Counted from the stretch's first letter, positions 1 to 12,899 are shown. The stretch is 64,000 bases of DNA from Thinopyrum elongatum (GCA_011799875.1 CM022298.1:494615180-494679179), one strand, 5' to 3'. Program-made: numbers and translations. The notes: generated by a model not told the origin, from the sequence alone.

Positions 1-3000
1 AAGAACGTCTGGCAGAGCAAAGCTGATGACTACTCGATAGTTCAGTGTGCCATGCTTTACGGCTTAGAACCGGGACTTCAACGACATTTTGAACGTCATG
101 GAGCATATGAGATGTTCCAGGAGTTGAAGTTAATATTTCAAGCAAATGCCCGGATTGAGAGATATGAAGTCTCCAATAAGTTCTATAGCTGCAAAATGGA
201 GGAGAATAGTTCTGTCAGTGAGCATATACTCAAAATGTCTGGGTATCATAATCACTTGACTCAGCTGGGAGTTAATCTTCCGGTTGATAGTGTCATTGAC
301 AGAGTTCTTCAATCACTGCCACCAAGCTACAAGAGCTTCGTGATGAACTATAATATGCAAGGGATGGATAAGACAATTCCCGAGCTCTTCGCAATGCTAA
401 AGGCTGCGGAGGTAGAAATCAAAAAGGAGCATCAAGTGTTGATGGTCAACAAGACCACCAGTTTCAAGAAAAAGGGTAAAGGGAAGAAGGGGAACTTCAA
501 GAAGAACGGCAAGCAAGTTGCTGCTCAAGTGAAGAAGCCCAAATCTGGACCTAAGCCTGAGACTGAGTGCTTCTACTGCAAAGGGACTGGTCACTGGAAG
601 CGAAATTGCCCCAAGTATTTGGCGGATAAGAAGGATGGCAAGGTGAACAAAGGTATATGTGATATACATGTTATTGATGTGTACCTTACTAATGCTCGCA
701 GTAGTACCTGGGTATTTGATACTGGTTCTGTTGCTAATATTTGCAACTCGAAACAGGGACTACGGATTAAGCGAAGATTAGCTAAGGACGAGGTGACAAT
801 GCATGTGGGAAATGGTTCCAAAGTCGATGTGATCGCCGTCGGCACGCTACCTCTACATCTACCTTCGGGATTAGTTTTAGACCTGAATAATTGTTATTTG
901 GTGCCAGCGTTAAGCATGAACATTATATCTGGATCTTGTTTGATGCGAGCCGGTTATTCATTTAAATCTGAGAATAATGGTGGTTCTATTTATATGAGTA
1001 ATATCTTTTATGGTCATGCACCCTTGAAGAGTGGTCTATTTTTGTTGAACCTCGATAGTAGTGATACACATATTCATAATATTGAAACCAAAAGATGCAG
1101 AGTTGATAATGATAGTGCAACTTATTTGTGGCACTGCCGTTTGGGTCATATTGGTGTAAAGCGCATGAAGAAACTCCATACTGATGGACTTTTGGAATCA
1201 CTTGATTATGAATCACTTGGTACTTGTGAACCATGCCTCATGGGCAAGATGACTAAAACTCCGTTCTCCGGAACAATGGAGCGAGCAACAGATTTATTGG
1301 AAATAATACATACCGATGTATGCGGTCCGATGAATATTGAGGCTCGCGGCGGGTATCGTTATTTTCTGACCTTCACAGATGATTTGAGCAGATATGGGTA
1401 TATCTACTTGATGAAACATAAGTCTGAAACATTTGAAAAGTTCAAAGAATTTCATAGTGAAGTGGAAAATCATCGTAACAAGAAAATAAAGTTTCTGCGA
1501 TCCGATCGTGCAGGAGAATATTTGAGTTACGAGTTTGGTCTTCATTTGAAACAATGCGGAATAGTTTCGCAACTCACGCCACCCGGAACACCACAGCGCA
1601 ATGGTGTATCCGAACATCGTAACCGCACTTTATTAGATATGGTGCGATCTATGATGTCTCTTATTGATTTACCGCTATCGTTTTGGGGTTATGCTTTAGA
1701 GACGGCTGCATTCACGTTAAATAGGGCACCATCTAAATCCGTTGAGACGACACCTTATGAACTGTGGTTTGGCAAGAAACCCAAGTTGTCATTTCTTAAA
1801 GTTTGGGGTTGCGATGCTTATGTGAAAAAGCTTCAACCTGATAAGCTCGAACCCAAATCGGAGAAATGTGTCTTCATAGGATACCCAAAGGAAACTATTG
1901 GGTACACCTTCTATCACAGATCCGAAAGCAAAACATTCGTTGCTAAGAATGGATCCTTTCTAGAGAAGGAGTTTCTCTCGAAAGAAGTGAGTGGGAGGAA
2001 AGTAGAACTTGATGAGGTAACTGTACCTGCTCCCTTATTGGAAAGTAGTTCATCACAGAAATCAGTTCCTGTGACTCCTACACCAATTAGTGAGGAAGCT
2101 AATGATGATGATCATGTAACTTTAGATTAAGTTACTACCGAACCTCGTAGGTCAACCAGAGTAAGATCCGCACCAGAGTGGTACGGTAATTCGGTTCTGG
2201 AGGTCATGTTACTTGACCATGACGAACCTACGAACTATGAGGAAGCGATGATGAGCCCAGATTCCGTGAAATGGCTTGAGGCCATGAAATCTGAGATGGG
2301 ATCCATGTATGAGAACAAAGTGTGGACTTTGGTTGACTTGCCCGATGATCGGCAAGCCATAGAGAATAAATGAATTTTCAAGAAGAAGACTGACGCTGAC
2401 GGTAATGTTACTGTCTACAAAGCTCGACTTGTTGCAAAAGGTTTTTGACAAGTTCAAGGAGTTGACTACGATGAGACCTTCTCACCCGTAGCGATGCTTA
2501 AGTCCGTCCGAATCATGTTAGCAATTGCCGCATTTTATGATTATGAAATTTGGCAAATGGATGTAAAAACTGCATTCCTGAATGGATTTCTGGAAGAAGA
2601 GTTGTATATGATACAACCCGAAGGTTTTATCGATCCAAAGGATGCTAACAAAGTGTGCAAGCTCCAGCGATCCATTTATGGACTGGTGCAAGCATCTCGG
2701 AGTTGGAACAAACTTTTTGATAGTGTGATCAAAGCATATGGTTTTATACAGACTTTTGGAGAAGCCTGTATTTACAAGAAAGTGAGTGGGAGCTCTGTAG
2801 CATTTCTAATATTATATGTGGATGACATATTGTTGATTGGAAATGATATAGAATTTCTGGATAGCATAAAAGGATACTTGAATAAAAGTTTTTCAATGAA
2901 AGACCTCGGTGAAGCTGCTTATATATTGGGCATCAAGATCTATAGAGATAGATCAAGACGCTTAATTGGACTTTCACAAAGCACATACCTTGATAAAGTT

Positions 3001-3784
3001 TTGAAGAAGTTCAAAATGGATCAAGCAAAGAAATGGTTCTTACCTGTGTTGCAAGGTGTGAAGTTGAGTAAGACTCAATGCCCGACCACTGCAGAAGATA
3101 GAGAGAAAATGAAAGTCATTCCCTATGCCTCAGCCATAGGTTCTATCATGTATGCAATGCTGTGTACCAGACCTGATGTGTGCCTTGCTATAAGTTTAGC
3201 AGGGAGGTACCAAAGTAATCCAGGAGTGGATCACTGGATAGCGGTCAAGAACATCCTGAAATACCTGAAAAGGACTAAGGATATGTTTCTCATTTCTGGA
3301 GGTGACAAAGAGCTCGTCGTAAGTGGTTACGTCGATGCAAGTTTTGACACTGATCCAGATGACTCTAAGTCACAAACCGGATACGTATTTATATTGAACG
3401 GTGGAGCTGTCAGTTGGTGCAGTTCTAAGCAAAGCGTCGTGGCGGGATCTACGTGTGAAGCGGAGTACATAGCTGCTTCGGAAGCAGCGAATGAAGGAGT
3501 TCATATCCGATCTAGGTGTCATACCTAGTGCATCGGGTCCAATGAAAATCTTTTGTGACAATACTGGTGCAATTGCCTTGGCAAAGGAATCCAGATTTCA
3601 CAAGAGAACCAAGCACATCAAGAGACGCTTCAATTCCATCCGTGATCAAGTCAAGGAGGGAGACATAGAGATTTGCAAAATACATACGGATCTGAATGTT
3701 GCAGACCCATTGACTAAGCCTCTCTCACGAGCAAAACATGATCATCACCAAGACTCCATGGGTGTTAGAATCATTACTGTGTAA
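1..3784 (+). pseudogene. copia gag-pol polyprotein, 5'-cut by the window, three stops and one frameshift
   Basis: The reading frame is open from base 1, so the start lies upstream. Residues below are numbered from the Met at 52. Visible parts: gag region; CX2CX4HX4C zinc knuckle (C173-C186); protease DTG (223-225); integrase HHCC zinc site (H361, H366, C392, C395); and integrase triad D422, D485, E521 with the usual D(35)E spacing. In the same frame the RT motif YVDD lies at 2815-2826, followed by RNase H (DAS...GS...AEY). Breaks: TAA at 2128, TGA at 2371 and TGA at 2446, all in the main frame; then a shift near 3500 moves the end of RNase H into another frame (3491-3784). All three stops are explained by C-to-T or G-to-A transitions. 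It cannot make full-length polyprotein. Confidence 0.93.
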
Positions 3785-3817
3785 TCTAGATTATTGACAC
3801 TAGTGCAAGTGGGAGAC

Positions 3818-5558
3818 TGAAGGAAATATTCCCTAGAGGCAATAATAAAGTTGTTATTTATATTTCCTTATATCATGATAAATGTTTATTATTCATGCTA
3901 GAATTGTATTAACCGGAAACTTAATACATGTGTTAATACATAGACAAACAGAGTGTCACTAGTATGCCTCTACTTGACTAGCTCGTTAATCAAAGATGGT
4001 TAAGTTTCCTAGCCATAGACATGAGTTGTCATTTGATGAACGGGATCACATCATTAGAGAATGATGTGATTGACAAGACCCATCCGTTAGCTTAGCACGA
4101 TGATCGTTTAGTTTGTTGCTATTGCTTTCTTCATGACTTATACAAGTTCCTATGACTATGAGATTATGCAACTCCCGAATACCGGAGGAACACTTAGTGT
4201 GCTATCAAACGTCACAACGTAACTGGGTGATTATAAAGATGCTCTACAGGTGTCTCCAAAGGTGTTTGTTGAGTTGGCATAGATCGAGATTAGGATTTGT
4301 CACTCCGATTGTCGGAGAGGTATCTCTGGGCCCTCTCGGTAATGCACATCATATGAAGCCTTGCAAGCAATGTGACTAATGAGTTAGTTATGGGATGATG
4401 CATTACGGAATGAGTAAAGAGACTTGCCGGTAACGAGATTGAACTAGGTATGATGATACCGACGATCGAATCTCGGGCAAGTAACATACCGATGACAAAG
4501 GGAACAACGTATGTTGTTATGCGGTTTGACCGATAAAGATCTTCGTAGAATATGTGGGAGCCAATATGAGCATCCAGGTTCCGCTATTGGTTATTGACCG
4601 GAGATGAGTCTCGGTCATGTCTACATAGTTCTCGAACCCGTAGGGTCCGCACGCTTAACGTTCGATGACGATCGGTATTATGAGTTTATGTGTTTTGATG
4701 TACCAAAGGTAGTTCGGAATCCCGGATGTGATCACGGACATGACGAGGAGTCTCGAAATGGTTGATACATAAAGATTGATATATTGGACCATGTTATTCG
4801 GACACCGGAAGTGTTCCGGAAGGTTTCGGATAAAACCGGAGTGCCAGAGGGTTACCGGAACCCCCCCCCCCCCCGGGAAGTTATGGGCCCTTAGTGGGCT
4901 TTAGGGGAGAGAGAGGGCAGCATCCAGGAGGTGGCGCCCCCCCCCCCAAGGGGAGTCCGAATTGGACTAGGGGAGGGGGCCGCAGCCCCTCTTTCCCTCT
5001 CCCTCTCCCTCCCTTTCCTTCTCCTCCTAGTTGGACTAGGAAAAGGGGAAACCTACTCCTACTAGGAGTAGGATTCCTCCCCCCTTGGCGCGCCCTATGA
5101 GGGCCGGCCGGCCTCCCCCTTGCTCTTTTATATACGGGGGCAGGGGGACACCCTAGAACACACAAGTTGATTGTTTTAGCCGTGTGCGGTGCCCCCCTCC
5201 ACAGATTTCCTCCTCGGTCATATTTTCGGAGAGCTTAGGCGAAGCCCTGCCGGAATCACTTCATCATCACCGTCACCATGCCGTCGTGCTGACGGAACTC
5301 TCCCTCGGCCTTAGCTGGATCAAGAGTTTGAGGGACGTCACCGAGCTGAACGTGTGCAGATCGCGGAGGTGCCGTGCGTTCGGTACTTGATCGGTTGGAT
5401 CGCGAAGATGTTCGACTACATCAACCGCGTTACTAAACGCTTCCGCTTTTCGGTCTACGAGGGTACGTGGACACACTCTCCCGCTCGTTGCTATGCATCA
5501 CCTAGATAGATCTTGCGTGTTCGTAGGAATTTTTTTGAAATTACTGCGTTCCCCAACA
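3818..5558 (+). repeat. 3' LTR of the BARE/Angela-type element
   Basis: The LTR starts TGAAGGAAATATTCCCTAGA right after the polypurine tract and ends CGTTCCCCAACA. Its 1741 bp fit the roughly 1.7-1.8 kb LTRs of this group. The usual start is TGTTGG, so the third base and its neighbours have changed here. It holds a run of about 14 C at 4861-4874 and a GC-rich stretch just before the probable promoter (4920-5120). The 5' LTR is outside the window, so age cannot be estimated. Confidence 0.93.
5126..5135 (+). promoter_or_regulatory. TATA box of the BARE-type LTR
   Basis: TTTTATATAC sits about 430 bp before the LTR end, downstream of a GC-rich U3 stretch. This is where copia LTRs of this group keep their promoter. 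The assignment rests on sequence and position only. Confidence 0.55.
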
Positions 5559-6707
5559 AGTTTCTACCTGAGTTCAGATGATCATGAGGGATCTCTGGCC
5601 TCCCCTTATATAGATGGTGGGTGCCTAGGGTTTACAGAGAAGGAAGATGTGATCTTTGGCACCCTTGTCTTGTCAGGAAAGAGGGTCCTCGGTGTCATCC
5701 TTAGGGTTTTGCCCTTGCCTTGGGCCTTGTGGGCCCTGGTGATGCCTGAGGCCTGGCTCCCTTGGGTGAGCCACCCCCGATGCATAGCACCGTCCGTAGC
5801 CCCCGAGCACGGCGGAGGTCGCAGAAGCAGTCTTCGAGCCTTTCAGTGGGCTCTTGCCCTTCTTGATGTTGTTACCTAGTCTTTCTTCTATGGGAGGTTG
5901 GATACTGATCTCCTGCACCCGCTGTGTTATCTAGGGGGTTGCGAGACTGGATGGCGCCTTTAACTCTGGGCCATGCCGCAACCCGGTTGGGAAATGGTTT
6001 AAGGTGTATCCTATAATCTTGGCTACAATGATGATGACACCACGATTCCGGCACCTGCCCACGACCAGGTCCCATTTCCCAACCGGGCTCCTGCACGGCC
6101 CAAAGTTAAAGCTGCCATAGGACACGCAACTCCCTAGAGAACATGGCGGCTACAGGAGATCAGTATCCGACCTCCCATAGAAGAAATACCGGGGAACAAC
6201 ATCAAGAAGGGCTGTCGATGGTCTCGAAGACTACTTCTGTGACCTCCGTAGCGCTTAGGGGCTACTAACGATGCCATGCACCGGGTGTGGCTGACCTGAG
6301 GGAGCCTGGCCTCAGGTCTCACCAGGGCCCATAAGCCCAAGGCAAGGTTGAAACACTAAGGATGACGTCGAGGACCTTCTTGCCTGCCAAGACAAGGGTG
6401 GCGCCGCCAGAGATCACATATGCCTTCTCTATAAACCCTAGGCCTCCGCCGTCTATATAAGGGGAAGCCAGGGAGCCCTCATGATCATCTGATCTCAGAC
6501 AGAAACTCTTAGTATCAACATCATACACCATTGTAACCCCTCACACGAGGTATCCCTCCACCATGAATAAAGAAAAAACCAGGATATAGGGTATTACTCT
6601 ACGGAGGCCCGAACATGGGTAAACCCCTTGTCTGATCTTCGATCCAGGCTTCTAGTCGTGCTTGGACCCCCTACCGGGGGATCTGATGGTATTTCACACC
6701 GTCAACA
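5559..6707. repeat. imperfect palindrome of two head-to-head LTR-like arms
   Basis: Bases 5559 to about 6000 are the reverse complement of about 6045-6512, roughly 75-80% matching by eye. Examples are ATGATCATGAGGG on the left against CCCTCATGATCAT on the right, and GGTTGGGAAATGG against CCATTTCCCAACC near the centre. The right arm continues into an LTR-like 3' half with TATATAA at 6454, GGAGGCCCGAACATGGGTAAA-like sequence near 6617, and an end at ACCGTCAACA (6707). The left arm is cut by the copia element at 5558. No coding sequence is visible. It may be two copies of one LTR in inverted order or a foldback element. Confidence 0.75.
6454..6460 (+). promoter_or_regulatory. TATA box in the right LTR-like arm
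   Basis: TATATAA is followed by GGGGAAGCCAGGGAGCC and, about 250 bp later, the arm's 3' end. The same motif occurs in reverse orientation in the left arm near 5606-5613. This is a plausible LTR promoter, judged on motif and position only. Confidence 0.45.
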
Positions 6708-6860
6708 AGTGTCCTCCCTCCCCACAAGGTCCTTCTAAATTGGAATCCTTCCTAACCTTTGATAAAGGCTTCAACCGCTGTTGTCTCATGATCAAAGCTC
6801 AAATTATATAATCCCACATAGGAATCTTTCAGGGGGTTTGTCACCAACTTACTAGTTTTC

Positions 6861-9400
6861 CTAAAATCTACCATTGGCCCTAGCCCCCACTTTCTTTTTA
6901 CAATGCTTATAAAATATCCCTTGAAGTTTCAGTAAAATAGACCAAATGTGTAAATCTCCCACTTTTGGCTTGATCCTGGAGAGACATTTCTTTTTAACAT
7001 ATTTGTTGAGAAACATAGGTTGCCATAGTCCATCCATTGTTTCCAATTTCCATAGTCATTTGGCCTACATGTTTGTTCATAAGGTCAGTATTAAGAATCA
7101 CTAAAACTCCTTTGTTTTTGGGTCCACAACAAGTTTTTCCAATTGACCAAGTGACATTTCTTCTTATCCTCATCACCATGCTACACAAATCTAGCCATAA
7201 GAAATCACCTATCTTTTGTACTCACATAGGGATAGGATAAAAGTACATCATGTAGAGAGGAATATTAACCAAGCAAAATTGCACTGAAGTTATCCTACCA
7301 GTAATATTAAGCCATTATATTTTCCTTGCCAACAACCACATCTTTTTTCAATTGGTTCTACCCCCACCCAATGTTTATTTCAAATCCTAATATTTGAGGC
7401 ACGCATTCCCGGGTATTTCAGAGGAATCTCCCCCATTTTACAAGTCAATATTTCCTTATAAACATCAATTTTACTGTCAGCATCTCCAAACAAACAAAGT
7501 TCACTTGTATGAAAATTAGTACTAAAGCCATACATTTGTTCAAAAGCACATAAGATAAATTTCAAATTCCTAGCACTTTCAATATAACCTCTAAGTAAAA
7601 AAATGGTGTCATCAGCAAACTATAGAATATTCACCCCAGGATCTACAACATCTTCCAAAACACCTTTAACTACATTATTTATTTTATATTTCTCCATAAT
7701 TATAGCAAGGGCATCAACAGCAAAATCAAATAGCAGAGGGGAAAGATCTTCCCCCTGTTTGAGCCCTTTGTGAGTTTTAAAATATGGTCATGTCTCATCA
7801 TTCACCTTAACACCAAGATGCCCTCCTATAATAGTTTACATAACTCAATCACACCAATTATGAGGGAACCCTTTCAATGGCAACATCTGGTAAACAGAGG
7901 GCTATTTGATCTTGTCATACTTCTTCTCAAAATCAACTTTCGACAATGAAGCACTCTTTTTTTTATGATGAATTGAAAACAAAGCTTCAAGCAAAATCAT
8001 TACACTTTCCATGTTGTACCTCCCTCTAACAAAAGCAATTTGATTAAGGAAGATCACATGGTCTTCCACCACACCAATTCTATTCATCAACACCTTAGTT
8101 ATTACCTTAAAGCTCACATTTAGCAGCAAATTAGCCTAGATCTCTAAATTTGCTTTGCGTCATTAGTTTTTGGGACAAGAGTAATAATCTCATAATTCAG
8201 TCTAGCAATATCTAACTTCCCCTCATGGAAATCATCAAGTAATACCTTAAGATCCAACTTAACTAGCTCACAGTAATGCTGATAGAATTCAACAAGAAGA
8301 CCATCAGGACCAGGACTCTTGTTTTTTTCTTGTTAAATACAACAACTTTTGATCGTTCCATAGTTAAAGGCTTTGTTAAGACATTCTCTCTAGTTATGTG
8401 GAGGATTTCCTGATCCACCATAGAAACATTAGAATCCTATGCTTTCCCAAAAAATAATATAAAAATTGGTAATATACTACATTAGCTAGGCACCCCCTTC
8501 AATCAGCCCTCCTCTTGATGAGAGAATCAATTTTGTTTTTCCTTCTCCTTCCATTAGCTTTAGCATGATAGTATCTAGTGTTACTATCAATCTCTTTTGT
8601 TTCTTTCTCCTTTCATCTTTGTAGCCATTTCATCTCTTCCTATTTAATCAATATGCCCAACTACTCCCTAAGCTCTTTCTGATCTTTCCTATCATAGGCA
8701 GAAAGACCATGAATCTCAACATTTTTATCGATGATATCTAACTTAGCTAGGACCTCTAGTTTCAATTTTCTATATAAAGTTTGCTCATTTTTATTCCAAC
8801 CCCTTACTTTGGTCCTCATCATTCTCAATATTTTCTACCATTTATGTAGATTACACCCAGATTGGGGCTCCAACTAGATTTTCCTAATCAAGTCATCAAG
8901 ATCTACTCTTAAAATCCAAGAATTTTCAAACCTGAAAATAGGTTATGTATGTATCTTAGACCCAGTGTCTAAGAAAAGAGGTGTGTATGTGATCAGCTAC
9001 CTCTCTCTCTCTCTCAAAAGCATATAAAACAAACAAATCATAATGTCTTCCCAATCATAATGTAGTAACCTCTAGGTTATTGCCCCATGTATAATTCCTC
9101 CCATTCAAAGGAAGTTCTATCAAACCATCATCTTCTATTATAGCATTAAACACAAAACTCCAATGATTAGTTTCATTAAGTTTGTTCTTCTCTCCACTAA
9201 GCCTAATAATATTGAAATCGCCTCCAACTAGACAAGGTAACCCCTTATCCTGGTAAACTCTAGAAAGCTCAGCTAAAAAAGCTGTCTTCACAACAACTTT
9301 AGCATCCCCCATACACAATAATCAAATTCCAATTAAACGTGGCTATCTTATCAAGAACTAAAATCCTGACAAAATACTCCCGAGTCTCGTACTATTGACC
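6861..9400 (-). pseudogene. LINE endonuclease and reverse transcriptase remnant
   Basis: Endonuclease (exonuclease/endonuclease/phosphatase fold) signature GGDFNIIR is near 9190-9230, followed by the NGRNYTWGN motif near 9090. RT signatures are VDFEKKYDK near 7910-7940 and FEQMYGFSTNFHTSEL near 7500-7545, followed by LKYPGM. The region PKNKGVLVILNTDLMNKH near 7080-7130 matches the post-RT zinc-binding region of plant L1 elements. The catalytic FADD block falls in a damaged stretch around 7610 where I read DDT. Several frames are involved, so no product is possible. Confidence 0.82.
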
Positions 9401-9699
9401 TCAAACATATTATTATTAAGACCAACAAGAACTCCCTCAAGTAGGAGGCAAATGCCATTCAAAATTTATGCCTCCACACAAATTGTGCAGTTCATTTTTG
9501 GATTCTTCATTTTTAGTTTAATTAGTTTTAATAATTTCTTGTATACTAATGAAATCCAGACTCTAATATATCACTTCTTGCAATCTTGCCCCAGTCCCCT
9601 AACATTCTGAAAAACCCCTTTCATTTTGACTAAGATTTTCTCTTGTTCTTCTTGAGGCTTGCTTCACACAGTCAACTGTTGGTGAACCATTCTTTTTTT

Positions 9700-11300
9700 A
9701 ACATTTGAGAACATAATTTTTTAATTGTTCAAAATACTATTACTCCATCTCAACATCTGAATGTACATTAGTAGAGCATAACTCATTCAGAGTAGCATCC
9801 TTAGTGTAAATAGGACCTGCTGACCTAGGATCATCTTTATTCCGATTAGAAATATCCCAACGAAGTAAGTATTTCCCATCTTGTCCATTATATTTATAAT
9901 ATATACGTTATGTTCTACCATATTAATAGAACATCCTAGATCAATACCAACTAGAGAAGTCAAATGCATCAAAGAGTTATTATCAGAGCGATTGTCATTA
10001 TTGTTACCATAGTTGTCTTTAGTTGTAACTTTTTCCTTAGGTAAGTATTCCACCCTCATGTCCTTCTCTGATTTGAACATGTTGAATTTCCTAGGACAAC
10101 CTTCACAATCCACATATTGTTCATGTGAAGTCAACTACCCCCTGAATTTTCTTTATGTTGTTTCCAAAGTTCTCAACAGATCCATGACTATAATTGTAGC
10201 CAACAAGATCCAAATCATTCTCTTCTCTCTCCTCATTACCATTACCACCAGCAATGTCAACATCTCCCTCTCTTCCCATCTATTTTTTGGTTTCATTTTG
10301 AGTCACCTCGTTCATCCTTTCCAAATTCTCCTTGACACCTCTTTGCATAGATTGCCGGAGGATTTGTTGCAACAAATTTTGGTGTCTGTGCACCTCCATT
10401 TCTAACCTTTTTTCTACACCTCTACTTCCTGAACTTTCCTCTCTTTCATAGCTCTCACTGCATTTTTTGCTAGCTCTTTCTTCCTCTATAATTTCAATTT
10501 TACATTGATAACCTCTAGATCAACATTCAATTTACTAGCACCCAAAGCTAGATCCACTTGTTCAATTCTCTTCTTAGAGGAACTGACCAATCTTTCTCCT
10601 TCATTTCTTTTCAGAGTCTCTTCATATTGAGCCAGAGACAAACTCTCTAAAGAAATAACCACATTGCCAGATCCACTTCCTTTCTGTTTCTTACACGGGT
10701 ATCCACCAAGATCAAAACCCTCCTAAACAAAGGTGTCAGTTCCAGTTCTCTTATCTCCAAAATACCACCCCATCTCAACCACACTCTCTAATTCAATAGT
10801 AACATTACCACATGATACATGTGGCAAGCAACTAATTCAATAGTAACATTGAAGATTAGAAGCTCTTTGGATGTCACTTCAGTAGTAGGTGGAATTTTAT
10901 CAATGTCTCTGACTCCCAATTTATCTTTGGTTTCTTTTCATGAGTAATAGTATCCATGTCCATTTCCAGGACATGCCCCAAAGAAGTAGCATTTTCACAC
11001 ACAGAGACTTCCATATCTGGCCCACTTTGTATGTAATTTCCCAACATCTCAAACATCCAGAGTCCAACTAGTCACATTAACCACAACATCAATGTCCAAC
11101 ATACAACAATTCTTTAGGAAATCTCATCATATAGTAGTTCCTCCCCTGGTTTTTTGCTCTCCACTGCGAGTTCCAGTTTAACATTTCACCAAAGACATGT
11201 TGAAGTTTAGTTTCATTCAAGTCTCCATATCTGATCCTCACTAAAGCCACATGATTTGCATGATCGGCAGTATGAACTTCTTTAGAGTTTTTACCATAGT
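9700..11300 (-). pseudogene. LINE ORF1 (gag-like) remnant
   Basis: The minus-strand translation near 11200-11290 reads like the DUF4283 domain of plant LINE ORF1 (ADHANHVALVRIRYGDLNET). A cysteine-rich piece near 10085-10110 (DCEGC) fits the knuckle that usually follows. The rest is AT-rich with many stops. The call rests on order relative to endonuclease and RT and on these short similarities. Confidence 0.6.
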
Positions 11301-11304
11301 TGTC

Positions 11305-11448
11305 TTACCATAGTTTACTTTTTGTGTGTGTGTGTGTTGGTATTGGTTGTGTGCATCCTACCTATGTAGAGGGCAGTTGTGTACTTATTGTGTTCATATC
11401 TGCTTGATGCTTCATTTCGAGTCTATAAAATCAAACCTTTGTCGGAAA
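11305..11448 (+). mobile_element. 3' tail of a plus-strand LINE
   Basis: A GT repeat (about 11322-11338) leads into GTGCATCCTACCTATGTAGA, then TTCGAGTCTATAAAATCAAA and AAAAAA at 11443-11448. This is the usual 3' UTR layout of Triticeae LINEs. Only about 145 bp are recognisable. It abuts the 5' end of the minus-strand LINE, so the two face opposite ways. Confidence 0.55.
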
Positions 11449-12899
11449 AAAGCTAAGTCTTCCACCCTCACGAGGGAAATAATTATTTGTTTGAATTATT
11501 GAGCTACCACCTTCCCGACGTGGCCAAACCTGGGAACCTAGTTCGGGTAGCCATGCTCAGACGCTAATAGTAGTAAGAGCACCTCCAACATAGACCCCTA
11601 AACCGCACATAAACGTCAGGATCAAGCGGTCCGTACGCGATTTGCTATCCAACATGGTACCCCATTGGTCCGTGGACCGGTCTACATGCACGTTTCCCCG
11701 CAAATCGAAGGCAAACCAAGGGGGCTTTGCGGGCGTCTGGATCACTGCCACATACGCGTCCGACACCTTGGACCGACTTGAAAACCTCTCTCGCGCCCAT
11801 GCACTCTCCCGCGCGAAGCGGTTGCCGCGCATTCATGCCGCTTAGGGCCGCTCTAGAGCGCCAGCATCGCATTCATGCTGGCCCAGAGCAGACGCGATCT
11901 CGCACTGGTGTCAGCATTGAAGTGGCAAGCCGGTCGAGTGCGCCGCCCGCACCACGTCCTGGTCTCGGCGCCCGTTCAATGCCGGAGCAACGTGACTGGA
12001 TGGGATGAGAGGGATATCTACCGCATTCAAACGGGAATAACCACGCCAACCGAGAAACCCACTCAGGTACCCGCATTGACACTCCCCGCCGCTTGGCCTA
12101 GCTGACATCCACTATTTAAACGACTTCATGTCTGGCACAAACCACACCACACCACGTCCCGCTTCACATCCTACTTTGTGCACCACCTCCGCCATGACCA
12201 CGAGCTCTAGCGCGTTGTGAGTGAGCCTCTCGATGGAGTAGAAGTATGAGTTGGTCGCCCTTGCGGCCGGCAGGCTGGGCCGCCATGCAAGGCAGATAGA
12301 GGATAGCCTACCGGCCAACTCCTCGAAGGTTTTAGACGATGACCCGACCAAGGAGACAGCCTTCGAGGACATGTCGGCGCCCATGCCCGTGTCATTCCAT
12401 GCCAGCTTGACCCTGGATGTAACACCCCCAGTGGTTAGCCACAGTAATCACCCTTTTGATACTGCCATGTCATCATGATTATCAGTGCCTAATCATCATC
12501 TGCATCCATTGTGCATTCAGCTCCTAACTGAAAATTCAAATTAAAATTTAAGTGGAAAATAAAAGTTGTCCAACATAGAAACTAAAATGTTCGATAAATA
12601 GCAAATATTACAGAGGCTATTCTAAAATTATATTCAACATATACTAAATTAATTAGGTGGCTCTAACATTATCAAAACATCAAAGTTTAATACATCTTAT
12701 TTATTATAAAATTTGTGTGAATTCCAATTGTCTCCAAACCAATTTTTGGCAGTGGTAGATAGTGCCTAGCATTTAATGGAACAAGTGCCATGTTTTACAA
12801 AATTCAATTTGAGGCCTAACTATTTACAAAACAGAGAAATGAGAATAAATAAAAGAAAAGACAAAAAAAAACAGAAAAATAAAAGAAAAGAGAAAATCC

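Larger units (their letters stand above)
1..5558 (+). mobile_element. Ty1/copia LTR retrotransposon, BARE1/WIS/Angela group, 3' part
   Basis: The window opens inside gag. The order is gag, zinc knuckle, protease, integrase, reverse transcriptase, RNase H, polypurine tract and 3' LTR, which is the copia order with integrase before RT. The polypurine stretch AAGTGGGAGAC (3807-3817) lies directly before the LTR, as in BARE/Angela elements. The 5' LTR, primer-binding site and gag start lie left of the window, so the target duplication cannot be checked. The right end abuts AGTTT at 5559, inside an older LTR-like arm, so this element inserted into it. The family is assigned by recognition of the protein and LTR ends and is confident at group level. 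It is defective (see the polyprotein entry). Confidence 0.95.
6708..11300 (-). mobile_element. degenerate L1-type LINE, 3'-truncated
   Basis: Read on the minus strand, the order is a gag-like ORF1 (about 11300-9700), an endonuclease (about 9650-8900), reverse transcriptase (about 8500-7300) and the RT C-terminal region (about 7190-6860). This is the plant L1 order. It carries many stops and frameshifts. No poly-A (poly-T on the plus strand) is seen at 6708, where it abuts the LTR-like arm, so the 3' end is lost. The left end is set by that junction and the right end by the last recognisable ORF1 sequence. Confidence 0.85.

Noticed and set aside
4861..4874. Run of about 14 C as an assembly or structural signal
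   Set aside because: Simple homopolymer inside the copia LTR; its length may be a sequencing uncertainty.
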